Shown: positions 1 through 8,639, counted from the first letter of the stretch. The stretch: DNA of 33,703 bases from Hadesarchaea archaeon (GCA_030616305.1 JAUWXQ010000003.1:1-33703), one strand, 5' to 3'. Notes: generated from the letters alone by a model not told the origin. Numbers and translations: made by a program.

Positions 1-162
1 ACTTGCGGTGCTTTCGGTATAATAATGCTCTCAGGGATGCCGATGTTAGGGATGTTCGGCGGCATAATGGCATTGGTAATCATATTCTGTATGCTTGCCG
101 CACTATTTGTCCTGCCATCCATACTCGTTGCATATGCAAGACGGGCAGGACGGAAAAGATGA
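1..162 (+). CDS. C-terminal fragment of an RND/MMPL-type membrane transporter (5' end outside window)
   Basis: Frame 1 is open from base 1 to TGA at 160-162: TCGAFGIIMLSGMPMLGMFGGIMALVIIFCMLAALFVLPSILVAYARRAGRKR*. Hydrophobic terminal helix with LPxxL and a basic tail, as in RND/MMPL transporter C-termini. Confidence 0.55.
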   Translation, partial: TCGAFGIIMLSGMPMLGMFGGIMALVIIFCMLAALFVLPSILVAYARRAGRKR

Positions 163-336
163 ATGGTAAAGCCGCCTAGATTGAAGCTAACGTTTGACAG
201 TGGCCGCGTTGTTTTCACCGGTAAATTGGTGCTGAAATCCCCTCCCCCGCACCATCAGTTGAAAACCGAGAATCGGGCTCATTTTTGATGGCTGTCGAAA
301 AGAACGATCAATAATGAAAATGATTAGAATGACCAG

Positions 337-2997
337 CTATAGGTATCTCAGTTTTTCCGCCTCTCCGGCTTTGAGTGCGGCGTGAGCCGCGGCCAGCCTC
401 GCCACTGGAATCCTGAATGGTGAACAAGAAACGTAGTTTAGACCCAGCTCATGACAGAACTCGATCGAAGCTGGATCTCCTCCGTGTTCGCCGCAGATGC
501 CGATTTCTAAATCCGGCCTCTTCTTCCGCCCCAGCTCGACTCCGATCTGCATTAGCTTTCCCACCCCTCTTCGGTCGAGTGTCTGGAATGGATCCACTTG
601 CAGTATCCCAAGTCTGATGTAATCAAACATGAATTTTCCCTCTGCATCGTCACGAGAGTATGCAAAGGTCATCTGTGTCAGATCGTTGGTGCCGAAAGAA
701 AAGAACTCCGCATACTCTGCAATCTCGTCGGCGGTGAGCGCCGCACGGGGAACCTCAATCATCGTGCCGAACTTGTAGGAAACTTCGCCATATTTACTCA
801 TCACCTCCCGCGCCACTCGCTCAAGCTGCTCCCTCACCGTTCTGAGCTCGTTAACGTGGCCCACCAGAGGGATCATTATTTCCGGCCGGGGATCCTTTCC
901 TTCCCTTTTCAGTTCACAGGCTGCCTCGAAGATCGCCCTGACCTGCATCTCATTTATATCAGGATTGGTGATTCCCAGCCTGCAGCCCCGGAGCCCCATC
1001 ATGGGGTTCGCTTCCCTCATCGCCTCCACGCGCTTCAGAAGGTCCTCCGCGGCTTTCAATTCCTCAGCTCTTCCACCGCTCATCCTACGCATAATCACTT
1101 CTTGAAGCAGCCCCTCGTATTTCGGCAAGAATTCGTGGAGGGGCGGGTCAAGGAGGCGGATTACTACGGGCAGTCCATCCATCACCTTCAGAATCTCTTT
1201 GAAGTCGCCCTTCTGGATTTCGAGCAGTTTTCCAAGAGGCTCCTTTCGTTCCTCCTCGGTCTCCCCAAGTATCGCTTTGCGGATGAGTGGCAGCCTCTCC
1301 TGTTCAAAGAACATGTGCTCTGTTCTGCAAAGGCCTATCCCCTGGGCTCCAAGCTCCCTCGCCCGCTTAGCATCGCGTGGGTAGTCTGCGTTCGCCCAAT
1401 TTTGCAGCCGCTTGAATTCGTCGCTCCACGAAAGCAGCTTCAATAGCTCCTTTGACATTTTAGGCTCGACAAGCGGGGCCTCACCGGGGATGACCTCACC
1501 AGTGGAGCCATTTATCGTGATCACATCGCCCTCTTTTACTGTGGTTCCATTTGTTTCGAATATGCGCTTTTCTAAATCTATTTTAATCCCTTCACAGCCA
1601 ACAACCGCTGGCTTCCCCAGCCCTCTCGTTACAACGGCCGCATGACTTGTCAAGCCTCCCCTAGAGGTAAGCACGCCCACCGAAGCGATTATTCCTCCCA
1701 CATCGTCGGGATTTGTCTCAGGTCGAACGAGAATCACTGCCTTCCCAGCGTTTTCCAGCTCTTTTGCCCGATCGGAATCAAACACAACTTTTCCGACGGC
1801 TGCGCCTGGGCTGGCATTGAGCCCTTTCGCAATCACCTTGACCTTGGCCTTCGGGTCGATTTGTTTGTGCAAGAGCTGCTCGGCTTGGCCAGGTTCCACG
1901 CGCAGGACGGCTTCCTGCTTTTTAATCAATCCTTCCTCGGCCATGCTCACCGCAATTCTTACTGCCGCCTGCGCAGTCCGCTTCCCGGCCCGCGTCTGGA
2001 GCATGTACAGCTTGCCCTGTTCAACAGTAAATTCAACATCTTGCATCTCGCGGTAGTGGTGCTCGAGCTTATCCGCAATGTCCAAAAGTTGTTTGTAAAT
2101 CTCTGGATATTTTTGCTCAAGCTCCGAGATTTTGAGGGGGGTGCGGATACCAGCGACGACATCCTCCCCCTGGGCGTTGAAAAGAAATTCTCCGTAGAGC
2201 CCTTTAGCACCTGTACTTGGATCTCGGGTGAAAGCGACACCAGTTCCTGAGTCTGGCCCCATGTTTCCAAACACCATGAGTACAACGTTGATTGCCGTGC
2301 CGAGGTCGTGTGGGATTTTGTAGTACTCCCGATACTCCCGAGCCCGTTTGTTGTTCCAAGACCTGAAGACCGCGCTTATCGCAAGCTCGAGCTGTTTGAG
2401 AGGGTCAGAGGGAAATTCCTTTCCGGTTTCAATTTTTACAATTTGCTTGAACTGTTCGACAACCTTTCTCATGTCCTCAACTTTCAAATCTGTGTCGAGC
2501 TTGGTCCCAATTTTTTCTTTTTGTTTTTCAAAAACATCCTCAAACTTTTTAGCATCTATCCCGAGCACGATTTTTCCGAACATCTGGATGAAGCGCCGAT
2601 AAGCGTCTTTGGCAAATCGCTCGTTTTTTGTCAACTTAGTCAGTCCCTCAACGGTCTCGTCATTTAACCCAAGGTTAAGAATAGTGTCCATCATACCTGG
2701 CATCGAGAGCATCGACCCTGAACGGATGGATACGAGAAGCGGCTTCTTGGGGTCGCCGAAGCCTTTGTCCGTGAGTTCTTCAAGCCTGCGCATGGCCGCC
2801 CCAACTTCGTCCATCAGCCCGCCAGGGAGTTTCCCGCCGTCCTCGTAGTAACGCTTACAGACCTCGGTGGTGATCACGAAACCTGGGGGAACCGGCAGTT
2901 CAAGCTGGGTCATCGTGCAGAGGCCGGCACCCTTGCCTCCAAGCAACCTTTTGTTTTTTCCGTCTCCCTCATCGTAGAAATAAAGGTTCTTCTTCAT
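337..2997 (-). CDS. ppdK: Pyruvate, phosphate dikinase
   Basis: MKKNLYFYDEGDGKNKRLLGGKGAGL N-terminus, GGLTSHAAVVTRGLGKPAVVGC phosphohistidine motif, C-terminal GICGEHGGDP. ORF extends to 3036, but ATG at 2997 fits family N-termini. Confidence 0.95.
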   Translation of the reverse strand: MKKNLYFYDEGDGKNKRLLGGKGAGLCTMTQLELPVPPGFVITTEVCKRYYEDGGKLPGGLMDEVGAAMRRLEELTDKGFGDPKKPLLVSIRSGSMLSMPGMMDTILNLGLNDETVEGLTKLTKNERFAKDAYRRFIQMFGKIVLGIDAKKFEDVFEKQKEKIGTKLDTDLKVEDMRKVVEQFKQIVKIETGKEFPSDPLKQLELAISAVFRSWNNKRAREYREYYKIPHDLGTAINVVLMVFGNMGPDSGTGVAFTRDPSTGAKGLYGEFLFNAQGEDVVAGIRTPLKISELEQKYPEIYKQLLDIADKLEHHYREMQDVEFTVEQGKLYMLQTRAGKRTAQAAVRIAVSMAEEGLIKKQEAVLRVEPGQAEQLLHKQIDPKAKVKVIAKGLNASPGAAVGKVVFDSDRAKELENAGKAVILVRPETNPDDVGGIIASVGVLTSRGGLTSHAAVVTRGLGKPAVVGCEGIKIDLEKRIFETNGTTVKEGDVITINGSTGEVIPGEAPLVEPKMSKELLKLLSWSDEFKRLQNWANADYPRDAKRARELGAQGIGLCRTEHMFFEQERLPLIRKAILGETEEERKEPLGKLLEIQKGDFKEILKVMDGLPVVIRLLDPPLHEFLPKYEGLLQEVIMRRMSGGRAEELKAAEDLLKRVEAMREANPMMGLRGCRLGITNPDINEMQVRAIFEAACELKREGKDPRPEIMIPLVGHVNELRTVREQLERVAREVMSKYGEVSYKFGTMIEVPRAALTADEIAEYAEFFSFGTNDLTQMTFAYSRDDAEGKFMFDYIRLGILQVDPFQTLDRRGVGKLMQIGVELGRKKRPDLEIGICGEHGGDPASIEFCHELGLNYVSCSPFRIPVARLAAAHAALKAGEAEKLRYL

Positions 2998-3114
2998 GAG
3001 TACTCCCTCACAGCTTTTAGCGAGATACTCAAACATTTAAAACCTTTGCTCTTCCCCTCAATAAAAGACTATCAAAGATTTGAAAAAGACCTACGGGTAA
3101 GTAATAGGATAGAT

Positions 3115-3996
3115 ATGGAACACGAACATTTGATTCCGATCAGACCCGGCTTCGGCGGCTTCGATGAGCCCTACGAGCGGGCCAATGTGGTGTTCATGGG
3201 GGTTCCGCTAGACGTCACCTCTAGCTACCGCTCCGGATACCGGTTCGCCCCCGCCAAAATTAGGGAGGCGTCAGCGAACCTTGAGACATACCTGACATCT
3301 GCGGGGTTGGACGTCTTCGAGCAGCTCAACATCTCCGACGTTGGCGACATCGTAATCACGCCCACTGACTTAAAGGCGACCGGGGAGCGAATCACCCGAC
3401 TGGTCAAGCGAGTGAGCGGCGAAGGGAAGATGCCGATTCTGCTTGGCGGGGAACACACCCTGACCTACTTCGCTCTACAAGCCTTCGATGATATCTCTGT
3501 GATACAGCTTGACGCCCACCGCGACCTTCGCGACGAGTATATGGGCGACAAGCTCTGTCATGCGACGGTGATGCGCAGAGTACTCGAACATCTACCGCCC
3601 GAGCGCCTTCTACAATTAGGCATCCGCTCGTGCTCCAAGGAGGAAGCAGAGTTCGCGCAGGAGACGGCAGTGACAACCTACACATCGGAGCAGGTGATCG
3701 GCGATGTTCAAGGAGTAGTTGCAGCAGTGAAAAAGCTCGCTGGCGACTCGCGCGTTTACCTAACGATTGATTTGGATGTCCTAGATCCTGCTTTCGCTCC
3801 TGGGGTCGCGACACCCGAGCCTGGCGGCCTCTCCACGGTGGAACTCCTGCGTTTGATTAGGGAACTCGGGAAACTTAACGTGGAGGCTTTTGACGTGGTA
3901 GAGCTTGTTCCGCCCCACGACGATGGAACCGCTGCCTTCGCTGCAGCAAAAATAATCTACGAATTACTTGCAGCAATAGCGAGCTCAGTAAAGTAG
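3115..3996 (+). CDS. speB: Agmatinase / arginase-family ureohydrolase
   Basis: GGEHT, QLDAHRDLRD and TIDLDVLDPAFAPGVATPEPGGL metal-binding motifs. ATG at 3115 preferred over the upstream non-ATG start at 3046. Confidence 0.85.
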   Translation: MEHEHLIPIRPGFGGFDEPYERANVVFMGVPLDVTSSYRSGYRFAPAKIREASANLETYLTSAGLDVFEQLNISDVGDIVITPTDLKATGERITRLVKRVSGEGKMPILLGGEHTLTYFALQAFDDISVIQLDAHRDLRDEYMGDKLCHATVMRRVLEHLPPERLLQLGIRSCSKEEAEFAQETAVTTYTSEQVIGDVQGVVAAVKKLAGDSRVYLTIDLDVLDPAFAPGVATPEPGGLSTVELLRLIRELGKLNVEAFDVVELVPPHDDGTAAFAAAKIIYELLAAIASSVK

Positions 3997-4001
3997 GAGA
4001 A

Positions 4002-4520
4002 TCACTGAAGAAATTCTTGTCCCTTCTCTACGACAATCCTAGCGGGTAGAGAGAGCTTCAGACTTGCTCTTCGAAGCGCTTCCTTTGCGATGAGCGCGAA
4101 TTCCTTTGTAATCCTAACAGTTATCAGCTTCTGTCCGGCACTCACTCGCGCGGCGGTCCCTATCGGCCTGCCGAAAGCCCGTTGCATACCATCGGAGATG
4201 CGGTCTGCCCCGGCCCCTACCGCCATTGGGTTTTCGCGAAGCACCTGGTGAGGGTAGACGCGAAGCTTGAGATGATAGTTGTCCTTCCCTGCATTGACTT
4301 CAAGCAAGCGATTCGCCGCTATGCGCGCGGCCTCAAAGGCGTTGTGCCTTATCTGCCCGGCTTCCTGCGAGATTAGAGACATCTCGACTGGAAAATCGCC
4401 TTTAGGGTTGCCCATATCGAAGAAGGTCACCCGTATGCCGGGCACCCCCTTTATAAATTCCCGCCGGGTGTATGCTGGCCCACTGAAATGCCTGTATGCC
4501 CGAGCTGGTCTCAACGGCAT
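4002..4520 (-). CDS. rpl10e: Ribosomal protein L10e (uL16 family)
   Basis: Archaeal L10e pattern: [34 protein letters not shown]...[18 protein letters not shown]...[31 protein letters not shown]. Confidence 0.95.
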   Translation of the reverse strand: MPLRPARAYRHFSGPAYTRREFIKGVPGIRVTFFDMGNPKGDFPVEMSLISQEAGQIRHNAFEAARIAANRLLEVNAGKDNYHLKLRVYPHQVLRENPMAVGAGADRISDGMQRAFGRPIGTAARVSAGQKLITVRITKEFALIAKEALRRASLKLSLPARIVVEKGQEFLQ

Positions 4521-4588
4521 TTAAATCCCTTGTTAAGCTCTAGCTATCCTTTATAATAGTATTGAAGTCATCAAAAGATTGGGTAAAA

Positions 4589-5242
4589 ATGTATGTGGTC
4601 ATCGTAGGCGGAGGGCAGGTCGGCTCCAAGCTGGCGAAGCGACTCACGAATCGCGGACACAACGTCGTGCTCATCGAAAAGGACGAGAAGCGGGCGCACG
4701 AACTGGCGGCTGAACTGGATGTGTTGGTTATCCATGGAAGTGGTGCTGATCTGGATGCTTTGAAGGATGCCGGCATTGATAAAGCTGAGGTTCTAGTCGC
4801 CCTAGCTGAAGCCGACGAGGTCAACCTCATGGCCTGTGAGCTGTCCAAGAAGCTCGGCGTCCGGAAGGTAATCTCAAGGGTCAACGACGAGGAACACGGC
4901 AAGATGTTCGAAGGGATGGGTGTGGATATCGCTGTCAGTTTGCCGAGCGCGGCAGTTATGCTCTTCGAAAAGGCCGTGACGGGAGCGGGAGTTTACGGCC
5001 TCTTGGGTATAGGTGGCGGCAAGGGAGAAGTGGTCGAGGTCACCGTTGGCCCGAACTCGAAAGTAGTGGGGAAGGAAATCAAAAAAATAAACATCCCCAA
5101 GGGCTGCACGCTTGCTATGATCACGCGTGGGGACGAACTCATCCCTCCCAGAGGAGAGACGATAATTCAGGTAGGGGACCTCATCACGGTTGTCGGAAAA
5201 TCGAATGACGTTCTCAAAACAACGAAGTACCTACGCGGCTAG
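4589..5242 (+). CDS. trkA: TrkA-type K+ uptake regulatory protein (TrkA-N/TrkA-C)
   Basis: MYVVIVGGGQVGSKLAKRL Rossmann motif, HGSGADLDALKDAGIDKAEVLVALAEADEVNL, C-terminal TrkA-C-like domain. Internal ATG at 4589 preferred. Confidence 0.88.
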   Translation: MYVVIVGGGQVGSKLAKRLTNRGHNVVLIEKDEKRAHELAAELDVLVIHGSGADLDALKDAGIDKAEVLVALAEADEVNLMACELSKKLGVRKVISRVNDEEHGKMFEGMGVDIAVSLPSAAVMLFEKAVTGAGVYGLLGIGGGKGEVVEVTVGPNSKVVGKEIKKINIPKGCTLAMITRGDELIPPRGETIIQVGDLITVVGKSNDVLKTTKYLRG

Positions 5243-5247
5243 TGAAA

Positions 5248-6399
5248 TCAAGCATGCAGCTCTACTATGTCCTTATCGTGAAGCACGTAAGTTCGGGGCA
5301 CCTGCTGTCCTGGAAACCTTCCTGATCCCCAGACCCGTGCGAATTTGAAACTCTTCTCGAAATCCCTGTGCACTGCTCGTGCCACTTGAAGAACCGTGGA
5401 CCCTTTTGGCAGGACGAGCGGGCGTTTGGCGGGCCCTTCATCTGGACGCTTCGTGTACACGCGGATGAGATCAAGATTCTCGTAAATTGATTTTTTGAGT
5501 CCTCCTCCAGTATCCTCTATCGTGATGATTCGGAAAAGAGTCCCGAACTTGCTCTCCAATAGCTTCAGCTTCTCAGTGGCCTCCGGGAGGTTGTACTTGG
5601 TGAGCACGATAAAGGCGCGGCGGTATACAATGGATTCGCCAAGAACTTCCTCGATTTCCTCTCTCGTAACCGGCTCCTCCACGACTACGAAAGCGTTGGG
5701 GACGCGACGATCGTGTAGGATGCGCTTGATTTCCGCCTCGCCGCCCTCCACCATCTCAACCCCCCTAATCTCGATTCCTCCCGTTGGCCGACGCTGGATG
5801 GTGATTTTGGGTGACCGTTGGTTGAGCCTTATGCCTACTGCACCAAGTTCATCGACTAAGGTTTGAACCTGCTGTAACGCGCCGGCGGAGGCGTCGATAA
5901 CAAGGGCAATGGCGTCTGCGTTTCGGGCTGCGCTGAGAGGCTGCGCCCCGAGCCCCTTGCCAAGGCTCGAACCCTCAACAATGGCGGGCACCTCAACGAG
6001 CTGAACCTGCACATCCTCGAACTGCATCATTCCGGGCACAGGCTCCCGGGTGGTGAACGGGTAGTCTGCTACCTCGGGGCAAGCGCTTGAAAGCTTTCGC
6101 AGTAGCCACGACTTTCCTGAGTTGGGCATCCCCACAAGAGCTACTTGCGCTGCACCCTCCTTCTTGACCGCAAAACTTGGACCGCCTCCTCTGCCTACTC
6201 TGCGCTCACGCCTCTCCTGCAACTCACTTCGGAGCTTGGCTAGGCGCCGCTTGAGGGTCTTGAGGAGCTTTTCAGTTCCTTTGTGCTTTGGGGCGACGCG
6301 AATGAGTTCCTCTGTCGCTAGGATTCGCTCTTCCAAAGTGCGCGCCTGATGGTAGCGTTCTTCAGCTTTGAAATACTCTGGTGGTAGATTGGCGGGCAT
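5248..6399 (-). CDS. OBG/DRG-type GTPase with C-terminal TGS domain
   Basis: G1 VALVGMPNSGKSWLL, DYPFTTREPVPGMM, C-terminal TGS-like region LVLPKGSTVLQVARAVHRDFEKSFKFARVWGSGRFPGQQVPRTYVLHDKDIVELHA. Confidence 0.9.
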   Translation of the reverse strand: MPANLPPEYFKAEERYHQARTLEERILATEELIRVAPKHKGTEKLLKTLKRRLAKLRSELQERRERRVGRGGGPSFAVKKEGAAQVALVGMPNSGKSWLLRKLSSACPEVADYPFTTREPVPGMMQFEDVQVQLVEVPAIVEGSSLGKGLGAQPLSAARNADAIALVIDASAGALQQVQTLVDELGAVGIRLNQRSPKITIQRRPTGGIEIRGVEMVEGGEAEIKRILHDRRVPNAFVVVEEPVTREEIEEVLGESIVYRRAFIVLTKYNLPEATEKLKLLESKFGTLFRIITIEDTGGGLKKSIYENLDLIRVYTKRPDEGPAKRPLVLPKGSTVLQVARAVHRDFEKSFKFARVWGSGRFPGQQVPRTYVLHDKDIVELHA

Positions 6400-6536
6400 C
6401 TTGACACCAAATTCTCATTCACAAGACTGGAATATTTGAATATCGAAAGGCTAGAAATCATGAAAGAAAATGAATAATGGGGGAAAGTTGCTTCAGAAGC
6501 TGTCAAAAGCCGGGCTCTGACCGTTTTTGTCTATAG

Positions 6537-6563
6537 CTCCACTTTTGAAATATCTCCACTTTT
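6537..6563 (+). repeat. Direct repeat CTCCACTTTT x2 (6537-6546, 6554-6563) upstream of the ncRNA TATA box
   Basis: Exact 10-bp repeat, 17 bp start to start, ending about 10 bp before the TATA element. Confidence 0.6.
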
Positions 6564-6571
6564 AAAAAAAT

Positions 6572-6580
6572 CTATAAATA
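6572..6580 (+). promoter_or_regulatory. Archaeal TATA box (CTATAAATA) for the candidate ncRNA
   Basis: AAAAAAATCTATAAATAG lies about 25-28 bp upstream of the start of the structured region (about 6601). Confidence 0.7.
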
Positions 6581-6600
6581 GAGTAACCGTGCCAAGTAGA

Positions 6601-6842
6601 GATTGGCGGGAACCGAAGCCCGCAGAGGAGGTCGAACCGGAGTCTACGGACAACGGGGAGCCGCGTGAAAACCCGGGCGAAAAACCGGGGAAGAATGCGG
6701 ATAACCTTCGTGGTGGAACGAAGGAAGACACCGACTGTGGGAAAAAGATCCTAACCAGAAAAAGACAACGAGCTAGCGAAGTGGTCGAGATTTGCGAACT
6801 CGTTGAAGGAGTAAGAGAAGGATCGAAGTTCCCGCCTTTTTT
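6601..6842 (+). ncRNA. Candidate independent structured ncRNA, family not recognised
   Basis: Closing helix 6605-6613 GGCGGGAAC / 6828-6836 GTTCCCGCC (9 bp perfect). Internal helices: 6637-6639/6654-6656 plus 6642-6644/6649-6651 capped by UACG; 6661-6666/6695-6700 plus 6672-6676/6685-6689; 6705-6710/6719-6724; 6747-6752/6819-6824; 6766-6772/6799-6805. T6 follows at 6837-6842. Confidence 0.75.
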
Positions 6843-6846
6843 ATTT
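6837..6846 (+). terminator. T-tract terminator (TTTTTTATTT) directly after the ncRNA closing stem
   Basis: Six T's directly 3' of the long-range stem, typical of archaeal U-tract termination. Confidence 0.6.
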
Positions 6847-8052
6847 AACGCTAAGCAAACCACGTACGTATTTCATGACCCGTTTCACTCCGAGTTCCTG
6901 GAGAAGCCCAGGTAGCTCAGCCGCGAGAGCGCGAATCAAACTACCATGATGGTCAAAATCGAAGTTCTCAAGCACGAGTTTCTTCACGCTATCCTTTTTC
7001 AGGATCCCGAGGGTGGTGTTCAAGTCCTCATCCGACATCATCTCGAAGACCCTCCGGGCACGGACTCCCAGCTCAAATTCCCGGCCGAACTTCTCCTTGA
7101 CCATTTGATCATAAATCCGAAGCGTCTTCTCATCGGGTTCCGCTTCTAGACCTCGTGTAGCCACTTCAGCCGCAAATTTCGCGCACGAGAGCCCGATGTA
7201 GATTCCCCCGCCTGTGAGTGGTTTGACGTGGGCAGCAGCGTCTCCAACCAACAACACTCTGTTGGTATATGGCTTGCGCGAGAACGGCTCTGGGATGAGG
7301 CCAGTACAGATTTCGAGCGTCCTCACTTTTTCAACCTTTTTGGATATCACGAGGTGTTTTTCGAGGAAGAAACGTAGCATTTGGAGCGGGTTCCCTTCAG
7401 TGGTGCCAAGGCCCACCCTACAGACATCGCCTGCTTGGACGAGCCAGCCGAAGAAGCCGGGAGCAAACGAGCGGCCCAGATAAACTTCAGCTGCGTCCGC
7501 TCGGGCTTCTGCTATGACCTCTACTTGGGCACACTTGAGATACCGCTCGGATTTTAACAGACCGGCCTTCCGAGCGACGATGGAACTCGGACCGTCTGCA
7601 CCTATCACCAAGCGTGCGTTGATCTCTCCCGTATGAGTGCCCCTAATCTTCACAATCGAGTCACGACCGATCTTTACATCGACGCACCTGTTCTTGAGAA
7701 GCAATGTAGCCCCGGCACTCGCGGCCTCCCGCGCGAGGACGCGGTCGAATTCAGCACGATTGATTACAAATGCTTCAACTTTTTCCCTGGTAAGTTCGAT
7801 TGGTTCGTTGGAAGGGGGATAAATTACGGCGCGGCGAAGCTTCCCCAGCACCCAGCTCCCTGGTTTAATCCCCAGCTCCTCGAACCCTCCCACGCCGACT
7901 ATTCCTGCACAACAAGCTGGATTTCCCACTTCACCGTGTTCCTCCACCACTACAACATCAAACCCACGCTTCGCTAGGCTCCCGCCGACGAAGCATCCCG
8001 CGGGGCCGCCACCCACTATCACAACGTCGGCACGCACTTCCACACCTCGCAC
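6841..8052 (-). CDS. Geranylgeranyl reductase family FAD-dependent oxidoreductase
   Basis: ADVVIVGGGPAGCFVGGSLAKRGFDVVVVEE, CCAGIVG, LVIGADGPSSIVARKAGL, LLVGDAAAHVKPLTGGGIYIGLSCA. Confidence 0.9.
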   Translation of the reverse strand: MRGVEVRADVVIVGGGPAGCFVGGSLAKRGFDVVVVEEHGEVGNPACCAGIVGVGGFEELGIKPGSWVLGKLRRAVIYPPSNEPIELTREKVEAFVINRAEFDRVLAREAASAGATLLLKNRCVDVKIGRDSIVKIRGTHTGEINARLVIGADGPSSIVARKAGLLKSERYLKCAQVEVIAEARADAAEVYLGRSFAPGFFGWLVQAGDVCRVGLGTTEGNPLQMLRFFLEKHLVISKKVEKVRTLEICTGLIPEPFSRKPYTNRVLLVGDAAAHVKPLTGGGIYIGLSCAKFAAEVATRGLEAEPDEKTLRIYDQMVKEKFGREFELGVRARRVFEMMSDEDLNTTLGILKKDSVKKLVLENFDFDHHGSLIRALAAELPGLLQELGVKRVMKYVRGLLSVK

Positions 8053-8093
8053 CTTTTTTAGGTCACAACCAGATAACGGTAACGAGTGATTGA

Positions 8094-8639
8094 ATGTTAG
8101 ATATTGCCGGATACGTGATACTGGGCCTGTTCCTTTTAATAGCCCCAGGTTTTCTCTTCTCCCTGATCCTCTACCCCAAGCTTGAGAGCCTTGACTTCTG
8201 GGCCCGCATGGGAATGAGTTTGGCCCTAGGGGTGATGCTCGTCATCTACGTGGGATACTTCCTCGCGAGGCCCGAGCTGGCGATGCTCCAGCTGGCACCG
8301 TTCGTGGGGCTCACTGTGGGTGTGTGCGCCGTGCTTGTCGTCATCGCATACTTTAGGGGTGGGTTTGAAGTGATAATCGCGTATACGCGGGTAGTGATGG
8401 GATTCTTCAGAAAGTTTAAACCACCAAAACCTCCCCAGCCACCAATCCCGCCTCCGCCGGAACCGTCTCAAGAGGAGCGGAAGGGAGAGCCAGAAGGACT
8501 ACCCCCAGAGCAGTCTCAAGAACCGCAAAAGGAGCAACCGGAGGAGCGGGCCACGGAGCAGCCTGACGAGCAAACCCAAGAGCAACCTAAAGAGCAAGCC
8601 CCTGAGCAACCTCCTGAACAAAGGGGCGAGGTTAGTTGA
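8094..8639 (+). CDS. Membrane protein with three predicted TM helices and a P/E/Q-rich low-complexity C-terminal tail
   Basis: Hydrophobic segments about 1-90, then KPPKPPQPPIPPPPEPSQEE...EQPKEQAPEQPPEQRGEVS. No family recognised. Confidence 0.7.
   Translation: MLDIAGYVILGLFLLIAPGFLFSLILYPKLESLDFWARMGMSLALGVMLVIYVGYFLARPELAMLQLAPFVGLTVGVCAVLVVIAYFRGGFEVIIAYTRVVMGFFRKFKPPKPPQPPIPPPPEPSQEERKGEPEGLPPEQSQEPQKEQPEERATEQPDEQTQEQPKEQAPEQPPEQRGEVS

Noticed and set aside
598-1446. 282-aa plus-strand ORF inside ppdK
   Set aside because: Antisense shadow ORF of a well-supported PPDK gene; no recognisable motifs.
6601-6842. RNase P RNA or SRP RNA as the identity of the ncRNA
   Set aside because: Neither the near-universal RNase P motifs nor the SRP domain IV motif was found by eye. 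The multi-hairpin layout also does not match the long SRP rod. A covariance-model search is still needed.
6589-6915. 108-aa plus-strand ORF (GTG start) over the ncRNA region
   Set aside because: The start lies upstream of the TSS predicted from the TATA box. The frame overlaps the end of the geranylgeranyl reductase gene, and the sequence is better explained by the paired helices and A/G-rich linkers, which leave frames open by composition.
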